DNA of 64,000 bases from CAVSRC01 sp963782045 (GCA_963782045.1 CAWAIR010000006.1:124001-188000), one strand, 5' to 3'; positions 44,946 through 52,999 are shown, counted from the first letter of the stretch. The notes: a model not told the origin generated them from the letters alone. Numbers and translations: made by a program.

Positions 44946-45377
44946 CTACTGGGATCCGGCCGCCATCATGGCATCTTTCAGCATCATGTCAGGCTTGTCG
45001 GCGCAGGCCTTGGCGACCGCGTCGGCCGAGGGCGCCATGGTGTCAGACTTCATGCTGTCGGCCGCCATGTTATCGGTTTTCATGTTGTCGGAGGCCATGT
45101 TGTCCCCCGACGCCATCTTGTCGTCGGACTTCATGGCGTCGGCGGATGCCGTCTTGTCCCCGGAGGCCATGTTGTTGTCACTGGCCATCATATTATCGCC
45201 GGACGCCATGTTGTCACCGGCCGCCATGCTGTCGCCGGACATGGCGCTGATCGCCTTCATCTGATCGTCCGCGCCCATGGCGATGAAGTCCTTACAGGTC
45301 GGGTCGGCGGACATCTGTGCAAGGGCCGGGAACGCCATCAGTCCGGTGAAGACCGATGCTAACAGGATCTTCTTCAA
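44946..45377 (-). CDS. Secreted Met/Asp-rich repeat protein on an HdeA-like scaffold
   Basis: A 143-residue precursor with signal peptide MKKILLASVFTGLMAFPALA. The mature part of about 123 residues has 20 Met (16 percent). It opens with DPTCKDFIAMGADDQM and closes with ADAVAKACADKPDMMLKDAM, which together resemble the two disulfide-linked halves of HdeA/HdeB-type proteins (one Cys each). Between them is a run of about 70 residues of imperfect repeats of the form D-N-M-A-S-G, rich in Met, Asp, Ser and Asn, probably disordered. Start is TTG 45377 after GGAGGTGTACC. First gene of the operon with the cytochrome b and molybdoenzyme. Possible roles: sacrificial methionines for oxidant scavenging, or copper binding. 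Confidence 0.72.
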   Translation of the reverse strand: MKKILLASVFTGLMAFPALAQMSADPTCKDFIAMGADDQMKAISAMSGDSMAAGDNMASGDNMMASDNNMASGDKTASADAMKSDDKMASGDNMASDNMKTDNMAADSMKSDTMAPSADAVAKACADKPDMMLKDAMMAAGSQ

Positions 45378-45455
45378 GGTACACCTCCGTTAAGCGTGCG
45401 TGTTTTCGAGGAAACTGCGCCACCGTTATCTTGTGTTTCCCGGCTTCAAGTCAAT

Positions 45456-45469
45456 TCAATACCGATTGA
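45456..45469. promoter_or_regulatory. AT-rich dyad in the Met-rich gene / arsC intergenic region
   Basis: TCAATACCGATTGA is a TCAAT-N4-ATTGA inverted repeat in an AT-rich island of the 271-base divergent gap between the Met-rich gene (start 45377) and arsC (start 45649). Arm order is opposite to that of an FNR/FixK box. It could serve either gene. A GCGCC/GGCGC hairpin lies nearer arsC at about 45523-45537. Confidence 0.35.
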
Positions 45470-45648
45470 TCTGAGTAATATTGCCGTCAAATAACTGTTG
45501 GCCTGAGTAAAAATCCACTCACAGCGCCGTTATGGCGCCGCGAGCGCCGCGTGTCGTGCGCCGGCGCGAGTCGGCTCGTCGCCGTCACATCGCTGTCACA
45601 CGCGGCGGCGAAAAACCGCCGATCCAAATCAAGCCGGAGGGCGCCGTG

Positions 45649-46167
45649 GTGAGCGACCAGACCTACAACGTTCTGTTCATCTGCACCGGCAATTCCGCCC
45701 GCTCGATCATGGCCGAGGCGATCCTCAACCGCGAGGGCAAGGGCCGCTTCACGGCCTACTCCGCCGGCAGCCAGCCGGCCGGGGCGATCAATCCGCATGC
45801 CGCCGGCTTGCTCCGCAATCTCGGCTACGACATCGGCCGGTACCGCTCGAAGAGCTGGGAGGAGTTCGCCGCTCCGGACGCGCCCGAGATGGATTTCGTC
45901 TTCACCGTCTGCGACGACGCCGCCGGCGAGGTCTGTCCGATATGGCCGGGCCACCCGACCACCGCCCACTGGGGCGTTCCCGATCCGGCCAGGGCGACCG
46001 GCACGCCGGCCGAAATCCAGCTCGCTTTCGACGACGCCTACCGCATGCTGGAGACGCGCATCGGCATCTTCGTCAATCTGCCCCATCTCGACGACATCAG
46101 CCTGCGCCACCGGCTGCACGACATCGGCAAGGTCGGCCACCAGGACGATGCCGCCTCGACCGCATGA
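45649..46167 (+). CDS. arsC: Arsenate reductase / low-molecular-weight phosphatase ArsC
   Basis: Thioredoxin-type arsenate reductase of 172 residues. The P-loop CTGNSARS (CX5R-type) lies in NVLFICTGNSARSIMAEAIL near residue 14, and the general-acid Asp is in WGVPDPARATG. The additional Cys in FTVCDDAAGEVCPIWPG fits the redox relay of the thioredoxin-coupled class. The GTG at 45649 is preferred for its eight-base spacing from GGAGG; the GTG at 45646 is an alternative. No arsR or efflux gene is adjacent. Confidence 0.83.
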   Translation: MSDQTYNVLFICTGNSARSIMAEAILNREGKGRFTAYSAGSQPAGAINPHAAGLLRNLGYDIGRYRSKSWEEFAAPDAPEMDFVFTVCDDAAGEVCPIWPGHPTTAHWGVPDPARATGTPAEIQLAFDDAYRMLETRIGIFVNLPHLDDISLRHRLHDIGKVGHQDDAASTA

Positions 46168-46179
46168 CCGGCGCCCGTC

Positions 46180-48138
46180 TCAAGTCGACTTGAAGCCGAT
46201 GCGCTTGTGGGTGCCGTCGCAGAACGGCTTGGTGCGCGAGCCGCCGCAGCGGCAGAGCCGCGCCCGCGTCACCCGGTCGATGGTGCGCCCGGTGCCGCTG
46301 ACGATCTCGATACTGCCGCTCACCTGAAGCGGCCCGTCGGTCTCGGGCGCGATCGTCAGCGGCCCGTCGCGCACGGCGAGCGGCTCCGATTCGCGCGTCT
46401 CCGGCTCGCCGGTGGCGACGAACGGCAGCGTCTTGTGCGAGCCGTCGCAGAACGGCTTGGTCTTCGAGGCGCCGCAGCGGCAGAGCGTGGCGCGCAAGCC
46501 GATGGTAGCGCCGTCGAGGGCGAGCCCGCCATGGAAGGCATAGGGGCCGTTCTCGCGCAGCCGGATGAGGTTGACCGGCGGCGGCGCCTCGGCCGGGCCG
46601 CCGTCCTTGCGGGCATAGGTGATGGCGCCGGACGGGCAGTTGTGGGCGACGCGCACCAGCGCCTCGGTCGCCATCGTATCCGGGAAGATCCATTCGCCCG
46701 GCGTATTGGCCTTGAACACGCTCGGCGCGCCGAGCACGCAGAAGCGGGCGTGGATGCAGCGCGCGCCGTCGAAGCTGAGGGTGAGGTCGTGGCCCTCGGC
46801 GATCTCGCATGCGCCGCCGCTCGCCGGCTGGTCGTCGGCCTTCGCCGGCTCCACCGGCGGCAGGGGATGCTCGGCGCCCACCGTCCTGAGGTCGGCGATC
46901 CCGAAGCGGGCGGTGAGCCTGTCGAGCGCGTCGGCCGTCCCGGCGAGCTCGTGGCCGGCCGGGAAGACACGGCGGGCATGCTTGGCGATCTCCGCCACGC
47001 GCTCGGCCATCATGCGCTTCTCGGCAGCGCCGGGCGGCAGCCGCATCGTGTCACGCAACGTGGTGAAGGTGATGCCGGCGTTGACGCCCGGGTGGGCGTG
47101 GTTGGCCGGCAGGCTGGCGAGGTAGGAGGCGATGGGCGGGAGCTGCTCCATCAGGTCGATCGCCATGTCGACGAAAAGGCGCTTGCCCTCGGCATCGGCC
47201 GGGCCACGCCCGAAGGCCTGCACCAGAGAGCGCAGCATGGCGCCGTAGAGCGAATTGGCGAGATCGAGGACCGGGGCCGCCTCGTGGCTGTTGACGTGGA
47301 CGCGGTTCAAGGGATCGAGCGGCCGCCGCATCACCGGGTTGTGCGCCACCGGGAAGGCCGGCGCGAAATCCGGGTCGGCGGCGAGGAAGGCGGCGTATTC
47401 CTCGCGCACCCTGAGGAAGCGGCTGTAGTGGCTGTCCTCGCTGTGGCTGGGCGCGCCCTCGCCCTGCTCGATGATGGTCTCGATGGCGTCCTCGGCACTC
47501 CTCAAGTCGGTGATGACGCTGAGGCCGGGCAGGGAAGCATCGCCCGGACCGATCTGCGAAGCGGGGTCGCCGCAGAAGAGCGCCTGTTCGCCGATGTGAT
47601 GGGCGAGCACCGCAAGGCCGTGGCGGATGCCGCGATAGAGGTGGCCGACCGTGCCGTAGTCCTGCGCGCTCGGCATCAGCCGGCCCTTCGGCGCGGTGCG
47701 GTGGTAGTCGGCAGGATGGACGAACTCGGTCGAGTCCGACAGCTCCTTGCCCTCCGGCCGCTCGAGGAAAATGAAATGGTCGAGCACCGTGGGCGAGAAG
47801 CCGGCCAGCTCGACGACCACGCCCGAGGGATGATAGCCGGGGGGCACCGGGAAGTTCGGCCGCGACAGATGCGGGCCGGCGCCGATCGCCACCATCAGGT
47901 TGGAGGCAAGCGCCAGGTGGGTCATCTCCTCGACGGCAACCGAGGTGATGGCATGGCGCCAGCGCCTGACCGCCGCCGCCTGCTCCGCCGTCAGGCCGTC
48001 GCGCTCGCCACGCTTGAGGCTCCAGGCGGCGTACAGGTAGCAGCACATCAGGTTGTGCTCGATGGCCGAGGCCTCGGCGAGCAGGTAGATCAGCTCCTCG
48101 CGCGTCTCGATGCGGATTTTCGGTTCTTCCAGCGCCAT
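46180..48138 (-). CDS. Ferritin-like / ferredoxin / double CDGSH iron-sulfur fusion protein
   Basis: A 652-residue multidomain protein. Residues 1-380 or so form a ferritin-like domain of the VioB/RebD (iminophenylpyruvate dimer synthase-like) type, with Glu/His ligands in EASAIEHNLMCCYLYAAWSL and AVEEMTHLALASNLMVAIG. Next comes a short ferredoxin-like module with CIHARFCVLG and HNCPSGAITYA (about residues 470-530). Two CDGSH domains close it: CRCGASKTKPFCDGSHK and CRCGGSRTKPFCDGTHK, each CxC-X-C-X-H. GGGAGGGAAG precedes ATG 48138. Cytosolic. The domain set implies iron or redox chemistry, perhaps oxidant- or iron-related, but no reaction is known. Confidence 0.82.
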   Translation of the reverse strand: MALEEPKIRIETREELIYLLAEASAIEHNLMCCYLYAAWSLKRGERDGLTAEQAAAVRRWRHAITSVAVEEMTHLALASNLMVAIGAGPHLSRPNFPVPPGYHPSGVVVELAGFSPTVLDHFIFLERPEGKELSDSTEFVHPADYHRTAPKGRLMPSAQDYGTVGHLYRGIRHGLAVLAHHIGEQALFCGDPASQIGPGDASLPGLSVITDLRSAEDAIETIIEQGEGAPSHSEDSHYSRFLRVREEYAAFLAADPDFAPAFPVAHNPVMRRPLDPLNRVHVNSHEAAPVLDLANSLYGAMLRSLVQAFGRGPADAEGKRLFVDMAIDLMEQLPPIASYLASLPANHAHPGVNAGITFTTLRDTMRLPPGAAEKRMMAERVAEIAKHARRVFPAGHELAGTADALDRLTARFGIADLRTVGAEHPLPPVEPAKADDQPASGGACEIAEGHDLTLSFDGARCIHARFCVLGAPSVFKANTPGEWIFPDTMATEALVRVAHNCPSGAITYARKDGGPAEAPPPVNLIRLRENGPYAFHGGLALDGATIGLRATLCRCGASKTKPFCDGSHKTLPFVATGEPETRESEPLAVRDGPLTIAPETDGPLQVSGSIEIVSGTGRTIDRVTRARLCRCGGSRTKPFCDGTHKRIGFKST

Positions 48139-48413
48139 CTTCCCTCCCCACGCGCCCGCCCGATCTTGGCACAGACCGACAGGCGGGGCGACTCTACCGC
48201 ATCGACGCCACCACGCCTCTGTGGCCCCGGTCACAGCGCAACCATGCGGAAGCGCGTATGCAAGCCTGAAGAGTTTGCCGGCTCACCGCCGTTCCGGCCA
48301 CCGCTCCCGTTGAAACCGCAGAGAATCCGCTGCAAGACTGCCACCGCCCGATGCTCGTCACCCACAATGCGCCCCTCTCCGCGCCGGACCGTTTCCCTTG
48401 CGATGACCGCGGC

Positions 48414-49313
48414 ATGAGCCGACCGACCACAGAGGCAAGCGCGCTCGAGCGCGTGAAGAGGCTCTCCTTCTGGCAGGGGCCGATCGCGCCCGAGCGGGTC
48501 TACGGCGGCATCACCAACATCAACTATCGGGTGGTCGACGGCGGCAGGAGCTACTTCGTCCGCGTCGGCGACGACATCGCCGTGCACCACATCCTGCGCT
48601 TCAACGAACGCGCGGCGACGGCGGCCGCCCATATCGCCGGCATCTCGCCGGAACTCATCCATGCCGAGCCCGGCGTCATGATCCTCGACTTCATCGAGGG
48701 CAAGACCTGCACGGCCGAGGACATCCGCGACCCGGCGCGGCTGGCGCGCGCCGTGGCGCTGGTCAAGCGCGTGCATCGCGAGATGCCGCGCCGCATCCGC
48801 GGGCCGATCCTGGCCTTCTGGGTGTTCCACGCCATCCGCGATTACGTGCGCACGCTCGACGAGGCCGGCAGCCGGCATCGGTCGCGGCTGGCCGAGCTTG
48901 CCGACATCGCCGACGGACTGGAGCTGGCGGTCGGACCGGTGGACGTGGTCTTCGCCCACAACGACCTGCTTCCCGGCAACTTCATCGACGACGGCGAGCG
49001 CCTGTGGCTGATCGACTGGGACTATGCCGGGTTCAACACGCCGGTCTTCGATCTCGCTAACCTCGCCTCCAACGCCAATTTCGACCGCGAGCAGGAAGCC
49101 TGGCTGCTGCACACCTATTACGGCCGCCACCCGGACGAGCGGCTCATGGCCAGCTTCGACGCCATGAAATGCGCCTCGCTGTTGCGCGAGCTCCTGTGGA
49201 GCATGACCTCCGAGATCTACTCCACCATCGATTTCGACTACGCCGCCTATACCGCCGACTATCTCGATCGCTTCGCCGGCGCCTATGCCAGCTACCGGAT
49301 GGCGCGCGGCTGA
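48414..49313 (+). CDS. Choline/ethanolamine kinase-like phosphotransferase
   Basis: Kinase-fold protein of about 299 residues. The N-lobe has GGITNINYRVVDGGRSYFVR (nucleotide loop and Lys/Arg), the catalytic loop VVFAHNDLLPGNFIDDGERL (HND) and the metal-binding LWLIDWDYAGFNTPVFDLAN (DxD). This is the choline kinase/LicA pattern; aminoglycoside phosphotransferases are more distant relatives. ATG 48414 gives the usual N-terminus; an in-frame ATG at 48351 would add 21 residues. Product likely phosphocholine or a similar phosphoester. Confidence 0.8.
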   Translation: MSRPTTEASALERVKRLSFWQGPIAPERVYGGITNINYRVVDGGRSYFVRVGDDIAVHHILRFNERAATAAAHIAGISPELIHAEPGVMILDFIEGKTCTAEDIRDPARLARAVALVKRVHREMPRRIRGPILAFWVFHAIRDYVRTLDEAGSRHRSRLAELADIADGLELAVGPVDVVFAHNDLLPGNFIDDGERLWLIDWDYAGFNTPVFDLANLASNANFDREQEAWLLHTYYGRHPDERLMASFDAMKCASLLRELLWSMTSEIYSTIDFDYAAYTADYLDRFAGAYASYRMARG

Positions 49314-49334
49314 GGCGGCGCGGCGGCGCGGCGC

Positions 49335-49772
49335 CTACTGCACCGTGTCGAAGAGCTTGGCAAAGACCTTCTTGGCGCGGCCGGGCTGCTTCACCGCTTT
49401 TGCGGCATCGAGGTTGACCGGGTCGCCGACCAACACCAGACCGACCATGCCCATGGCGTAGTGCGGCTTGCACTTGAAGCCGTAGACGCCGGGCGCGGTG
49501 AAGGTGACGGTGAGGTCCTCGCTGACCTTGCCCTCGAACGGCTGCGCCCCGTCCGGGATCATGCCGTCGACCGACATGACGTCGTGGCCCTTGTCGGCAG
49601 CGATGAAGTGGACCGTGTCGCCGGGCGCGATCTTGACCAGTGCCGGTTCGAAGACCATGGGGCCGGCGGCGCCGCGGTTGAGCATCTTCACGTCGACCTC
49701 GGCGGCGCCCGCCGCGCCGGCCAGAAGGACGATGCCGGCGGCAAAAGCCGCGAGGGCGAATTTACTGTTCAT
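49335..49772 (-). CDS. Pseudoazurin (blue copper electron carrier)
   Basis: Periplasmic cupredoxin of 145 residues with a Sec signal (MNSKFALAAFAAGIVLLAGA, cleavage near GAAGA). Type 1 copper ligands are His in ADKGHDVMSVDG and the Cys, His, Met set in GVYGFKCKPHYAMGMVG. The last helix-rich tail AKAVKQPGRAKKVFAKLFD is typical of pseudoazurins. It donates electrons to NirK, encoded in the same cluster. An NnrR-like box lies 69 bases upstream. Confidence 0.9.
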   Translation of the reverse strand: MNSKFALAAFAAGIVLLAGAAGAAEVDVKMLNRGAAGPMVFEPALVKIAPGDTVHFIAADKGHDVMSVDGMIPDGAQPFEGKVSEDLTVTFTAPGVYGFKCKPHYAMGMVGLVLVGDPVNLDAAKAVKQPGRAKKVFAKLFDTVQ

Positions 49773-49840
49773 GTCGTTCACTCCGAAAGGCAAGTGTGTC
49801 GGTTGCGGGTACAGGCTAGCCAAGGGCCCGGCGCGCCTCT

Positions 49841-49854
49841 TTGTCGGCGAACAA
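49841..49854 (-). promoter_or_regulatory. NnrR-type box upstream of pseudoazurin
   Basis: TTGTCGGCGAACAA is a TTG-N8-CAA dyad; with its flanks it reads CTTTG..CAAGC, matching the sites at 51963 and 52986. The distance of about 69 bases to the pseudoazurin start suits an activator of the Crp/FNR class. Confidence 0.7.
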
Positions 49855-49866
49855 GCTTGCCGACGA

Positions 49867-50733
49867 TCAGCCGGCGAGGCGGCCGAGGATTGCGGCGAAG
49901 CGGGCGAGGACGCCGCGATCACGGTCGTCGCGGACAAGCCGGATGCCGAGATTCGCCGGCGGCGTGCCGACCGAGCAGGCGCCACCCTTGGGATCGCGGA
50001 CGAAATCGGTGAGGTAGGTGCGGTGGGCGCCCTCGACCACGCGCACGCCGCAGATCTCCTGTACGGTCTCCGGCGCGTCGTCCTTGACCGCGTGGCTGAC
50101 GTAGCAGCTCGACGTCCAGTCCCAGATATTGCCGGCGACGTCGGCGAGGCCGTTCTCGTTGAGGCCGAAGGTGCCGAAGGGCTGCGGCCGGCTGTCGGTC
50201 GCCCGCTCGCCCGCTGCCGTGCGCTCGTAGACGGCGATCCAGCGCTTCGCCGGGTTGGCAGCGTCGCTTTCGTCCACCACGGTGTTGTCGTGGAGCAGGC
50301 TCGCCGCGGCATAGGCCCATTCGGCGTCGGTCGGCAGGCGATAGTGGTGGCCGGTCTGCCGGCTGAGCCAGGCGGCATAGGCGGTCGCGTCGTACCAGCT
50401 CACCCCGACGGCGGGGATGTCCTCGGCATTGACCGGGAGTGCCGCATCGATCGGCTTGCAGGCGGCGGCCGCGACGCAGCGCTGATAGTCGGCGCGGCTG
50501 ACGTGGTTCTTCATGATGGCGACCGGCCGGTCGAAGGCGACCGCGCGAAGCGGCGGGTTGACCGGCTGCCCGTCTTGCAGGAACTGCCCGGCGACGCGGT
50601 AGTCGAAGGTCGCGGCGGGCAGGACCACCAGCGCGGTCGGGTCGTCGGCGACACGTGGCGTGAGCGCCAGGCCGGTGGCGAGCCCGAGCGCCAAAAGTCC
50701 GGCGAAAGCGAACGTCCCGATCGGCTCTGGCAT
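49867..50733 (-). CDS. nirV: NirV-like formylglycine-generating-enzyme family protein
   Basis: A 288-residue protein with an N-terminal membrane anchor or signal (GTFAFAGLLALGLATGLALT) and an FGE-sulfatase (SUMF1) fold: VSWYDATAYAAWLSRQTGHH, RLPTDAEWAYAAAS, DVAGNIWDWTSSCY and NLGIRLVRDDR. NirV is regularly encoded after nirK in alphaproteobacterial denitrifiers; its exact job is not settled. It starts 59 bases after nirK and is probably in one operon with it. Confidence 0.85.
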   Translation of the reverse strand: MPEPIGTFAFAGLLALGLATGLALTPRVADDPTALVVLPAATFDYRVAGQFLQDGQPVNPPLRAVAFDRPVAIMKNHVSRADYQRCVAAAACKPIDAALPVNAEDIPAVGVSWYDATAYAAWLSRQTGHHYRLPTDAEWAYAAASLLHDNTVVDESDAANPAKRWIAVYERTAAGERATDSRPQPFGTFGLNENGLADVAGNIWDWTSSCYVSHAVKDDAPETVQEICGVRVVEGAHRTYLTDFVRDPKGGACSVGTPPANLGIRLVRDDRDRGVLARFAAILGRLAG

Positions 50734-50792
50734 GGCGGTACCCCTTGCCGGCGGCCCGCTCCGTTGGCGGAGCGGGCCACGGCTGCTGTCGC

Positions 50793-51899
50793 CTAGTTGG
50801 CGAGGATCGGGCCGGGTGCGCTGACCTGAGTCATCAGGTCGTCGTTCCACGCGCCGTCGACCTTGAAGTGGGCGGTGGCGCCAAGTTCGGCCGCCTCGAT
50901 CAGGTTGTGGTTGACGTAGGCGTAGATGCCCGGCTGGCGGAAGGTGTAGAGCGCCGCCGTGGCCGAGCCGCCCGGCACGAACCACGTCTCCAGCCCTTCC
51001 ATCGGCGGGTTGGTGAACTTGCCGAGCTCCCAGACATAGTCGCCGTGGCCGCCGATGAGGTGCGGGCGGGTGTCGCGGTTGGCCTGGGAGTGGACGATCA
51101 GCACCCGCTCGCCGACATTGGCCTTCATGGCGTTGTCGCCGGTGAGCGAATTGACCTTGCCCTCGAAGACGACGTGGCTGGGGATGAGGCCGCGCATGAC
51201 CTCGGTGGTATCGACATAGGCGTCGCCGAGGCTCTCGTAGGTCTTGAAGTTCCCGTCGGCGTCGCGCGGCACGTAGAAGTCGCTCTCGCCGACGTAGAAG
51301 ATCTTGTCGTAGGTGAGCGGCTTGCCGTTGCCGTCCTTGAGGCCGTCGCGCGGCAGCACCATCACGGCGCCGTTCATGCCGGAGGTGACATGCCACGGGA
51401 TCATGCCGGGAGGGGCGCAGTGATAGACGAAGACGCCGGGGCGAAATGCCTTGAAGCGCAGCGTCACCTGCTGGCCGGGATAGATCAGCGTCAGCCCGCC
51501 GCCGCCGAGCGCGCCGGTGGAGGCGTGGAAGTCTATGTTGTGCGGCATCTCGTTGGTGGCCGGATTGACCAGGGTGAGCTGCAGGTAATCGCCCTCGTGG
51601 ACCACCATCAGCGGGCCTGGCAGCCAGCCGTTGTAGGCCATGGACCACATCTTGGTGCCCTGGTCGTCGACGACGATCTCCTTTTCGACGACGTGCATGG
51701 TGAACTCGACCACCTTCGGGGCGGCCTTGGTCGCCTGCTCGTGGGCGTGGACCAGCGGCGGCTTGACCAGGTCGACCTTGACGTGCTCGAGGCCGGCGAC
51801 GTCCTGGCTGCTGGCCGCGGCGAGGACGGGCGTCCGGCTGGCCGTGGCGGCAAGCGCCGTGAGAGTGGTGCCGATCAGCGCCTGACGACGGGTAATCAT
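50793..51899 (-). CDS. nirK: Copper-containing nitrite reductase NirK
   Basis: Periplasmic enzyme reducing nitrite to nitric oxide, 368 residues with a Tat signal (MITRRQALIGTTLTALAATA). Two cupredoxin domains: type 1 copper ligands in EMPHNIDFHAST (His) and FVYHCAPPGMIPWHVTSGMN (Cys, His, Met); type 2 copper His are in the same segments and in RPHLIGGHGDYVWELG. About 345 mature residues, the usual trimeric NirK size. The ATG at 51899 gives the Tat start. The NnrR-like box lies 64 bases upstream. Confidence 0.94.
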   Translation of the reverse strand: MITRRQALIGTTLTALAATASRTPVLAAASSQDVAGLEHVKVDLVKPPLVHAHEQATKAAPKVVEFTMHVVEKEIVVDDQGTKMWSMAYNGWLPGPLMVVHEGDYLQLTLVNPATNEMPHNIDFHASTGALGGGGLTLIYPGQQVTLRFKAFRPGVFVYHCAPPGMIPWHVTSGMNGAVMVLPRDGLKDGNGKPLTYDKIFYVGESDFYVPRDADGNFKTYESLGDAYVDTTEVMRGLIPSHVVFEGKVNSLTGDNAMKANVGERVLIVHSQANRDTRPHLIGGHGDYVWELGKFTNPPMEGLETWFVPGGSATAALYTFRQPGIYAYVNHNLIEAAELGATAHFKVDGAWNDDLMTQVSAPGPILAN

Positions 51900-51962
51900 G
51901 GTTCCAATCCTCTTGTCGGTGTGATTTATGGGCGGGACTATGGTCCGGCCGGCCCCGTTCAT

Positions 51963-51980
51963 CTTTGTGCGCCAACAAAG
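51963..51980. promoter_or_regulatory. NnrR-type box between nirK and nnrR
   Basis: CTTTGTGCGCCAACAAAG is a perfect dyad: CTTTGT and ACAAAG with a 6-base centre (TTG-N8-CAA). It sits 64 bases before nirK and 52 before nnrR, so it could activate the first and autoregulate the second. Confidence 0.8.
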
Positions 51981-52031
51981 ACCGACGCGATTGTCTGGCG
52001 GCTGCCGGCGGTCTTCGAAGGCTTAACCCGC

Positions 52032-52754
52032 ATGGCTCCGCCGATCGACCGCTCGCTGGTCAGCGACTTCCCGCTGTTCAAGGACGTGCCGGCCGAGGAT
52101 ATCGACGCGGTGCTGGCGCTCGGCCGCCCGCGGCGCCTGGAGGAAGGCACTGCCGTCTTCCGCCAGGGCGAGATCGCCAAGGAATTCTTCCTGTTGCTGA
52201 ACGGGCGCCTGAGGGTTCAGCAGACGTCTCCGGACGGGCAGCAGATCGTCGTCCGCCACATCAATCCGGGCGACCTGTTCGGCATCGCCCGGGCGGTGCG
52301 CCGGCCGAACTATCCGGGGACGGCGATCGCGGTGGTCGAGAGCCTGGCGCTGGTCTGGCCGGAGAGCGATTGGGACACCTTCATCGGGCGCAATCCACAC
52401 TTCGCCGTGGGGGCGATGCAAACCGTCGGCGAGCGCCTGCAGGACGCCAACGCCCGCGTCCGCGAGCTATCCACCGAGGCGGTGGAGCGGCGCATCGCCC
52501 ACGCCATCCTCAGGCTGGTCAACCAGGCCGGACGCAAGACGGCGAAGGGTATCGAGATCGATTTCCCGGTGACCCGCGAGGACATCGCCGAGATGAGCGG
52601 CACGACGCTGCACACGGTCTCGCGCGTGATGAGCGGCTGGCAGCAGAAGGGGCTGGTCACGCTCGGCCGCAAGCGCGTCACGGTCAATGACGCGCACGGG
52701 CTGTTCATCCTGGCTGAGGGAAGCGGGCCCGCGTCGTCCGAGCAACGTGATTGA
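52032..52754 (+). CDS. nnrR: Crp/FNR-family nitric-oxide-responsive regulator NnrR
   Basis: A 240-residue regulator with an N-terminal cyclic-nucleotide-fold sensor (FRQGEIAKEFFLLLNGRLRV, NPGDLFGIA), a long dimer helix and a C-terminal winged HTH TREDIAEMSGTTLHTVSRVM. It has no Cys cluster of the FNR oxygen sensor. Placement opposite nirK and the shared palindrome identify it as the NnrR/NnrR-like activator of nitrite and NO reduction genes. Start ATG 52032. Its last 50 bases overlap the convergent DUF1858 gene. Confidence 0.87.
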   Translation: MAPPIDRSLVSDFPLFKDVPAEDIDAVLALGRPRRLEEGTAVFRQGEIAKEFFLLLNGRLRVQQTSPDGQQIVVRHINPGDLFGIARAVRRPNYPGTAIAVVESLALVWPESDWDTFIGRNPHFAVGAMQTVGERLQDANARVRELSTEAVERRIAHAILRLVNQAGRKTAKGIEIDFPVTREDIAEMSGTTLHTVSRVMSGWQQKGLVTLGRKRVTVNDAHGLFILAEGSGPASSEQRD

Positions 52755-52950
52755 TCTCGGCGAGCAGCGGCACGAGGTCGACCTTGTGCTCGCTGCAGGC
52801 CTCCTCCAGCGTGTGCAGCCCGCCCACCGGGCAGCCGACGCAGGCCATGCGGTGCGCCAGGAACAGCCGGATCGTCTCCGGCCACAGCTTCATGATGGCC
52901 GAGACCGGCGTATGCTCGTGCGCAGGCGTGGTTTCGGCGCGGCTGGTCAT
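52705..52950 (-). CDS. DUF1858 domain protein
   Basis: An 81-residue protein with the DUF1858 motif: HEHTPVSAIMKLWPETIRLF, then LAHRMACVGCPVGGLHTLEE, where the Cys pair CVGC probably binds a metal or Fe-S cluster, and ACSEHKVDLVPLLAEIN. DUF1858 proteins often occur with NO or hybrid-cluster functions. An NnrR-type box lies 36 bases upstream of the start at 52950, so it belongs to the local nitrite/NO response. Its 3' end overlaps that of nnrR by 50 bases. Confidence 0.8.
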   Translation of the reverse strand: MTSRAETTPAHEHTPVSAIMKLWPETIRLFLAHRMACVGCPVGGLHTLEEACSEHKVDLVPLLAEINHVARTTRARFPQPG

Positions 52951-52985
52951 GGGCGTCAACTTAGCCACGCCGCGGCCGGCCTTCT

Positions 52986-52999
52986 TTGATGCCGGACAA
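52986..52999 (-). promoter_or_regulatory. NnrR-type box upstream of the DUF1858 gene
   Basis: TTGATGCCGGACAA (TTG-N8-CAA) lies in CTTTG..CAAGC context, the same pattern as at 49841 and 51963. The 36-base distance to the DUF1858 start puts it near the -41 position of a close promoter. Confidence 0.65.

Noticed and set aside
44551..45264. Long rightward open frame opposite the cytochrome b and Met-rich genes
   Set aside because: It is a GC-driven shadow of the repeats, with no ribosome site and no recognisable domain; the leftward genes have signal peptide, domains and coupling.
45456..45469. FNR/FixK box for the Met-rich gene or arsC
   Set aside because: The arms are TCAAT and ATTGA, the reverse of the TTGAT-N4-ATCAA order, so it was kept only as an unassigned dyad.
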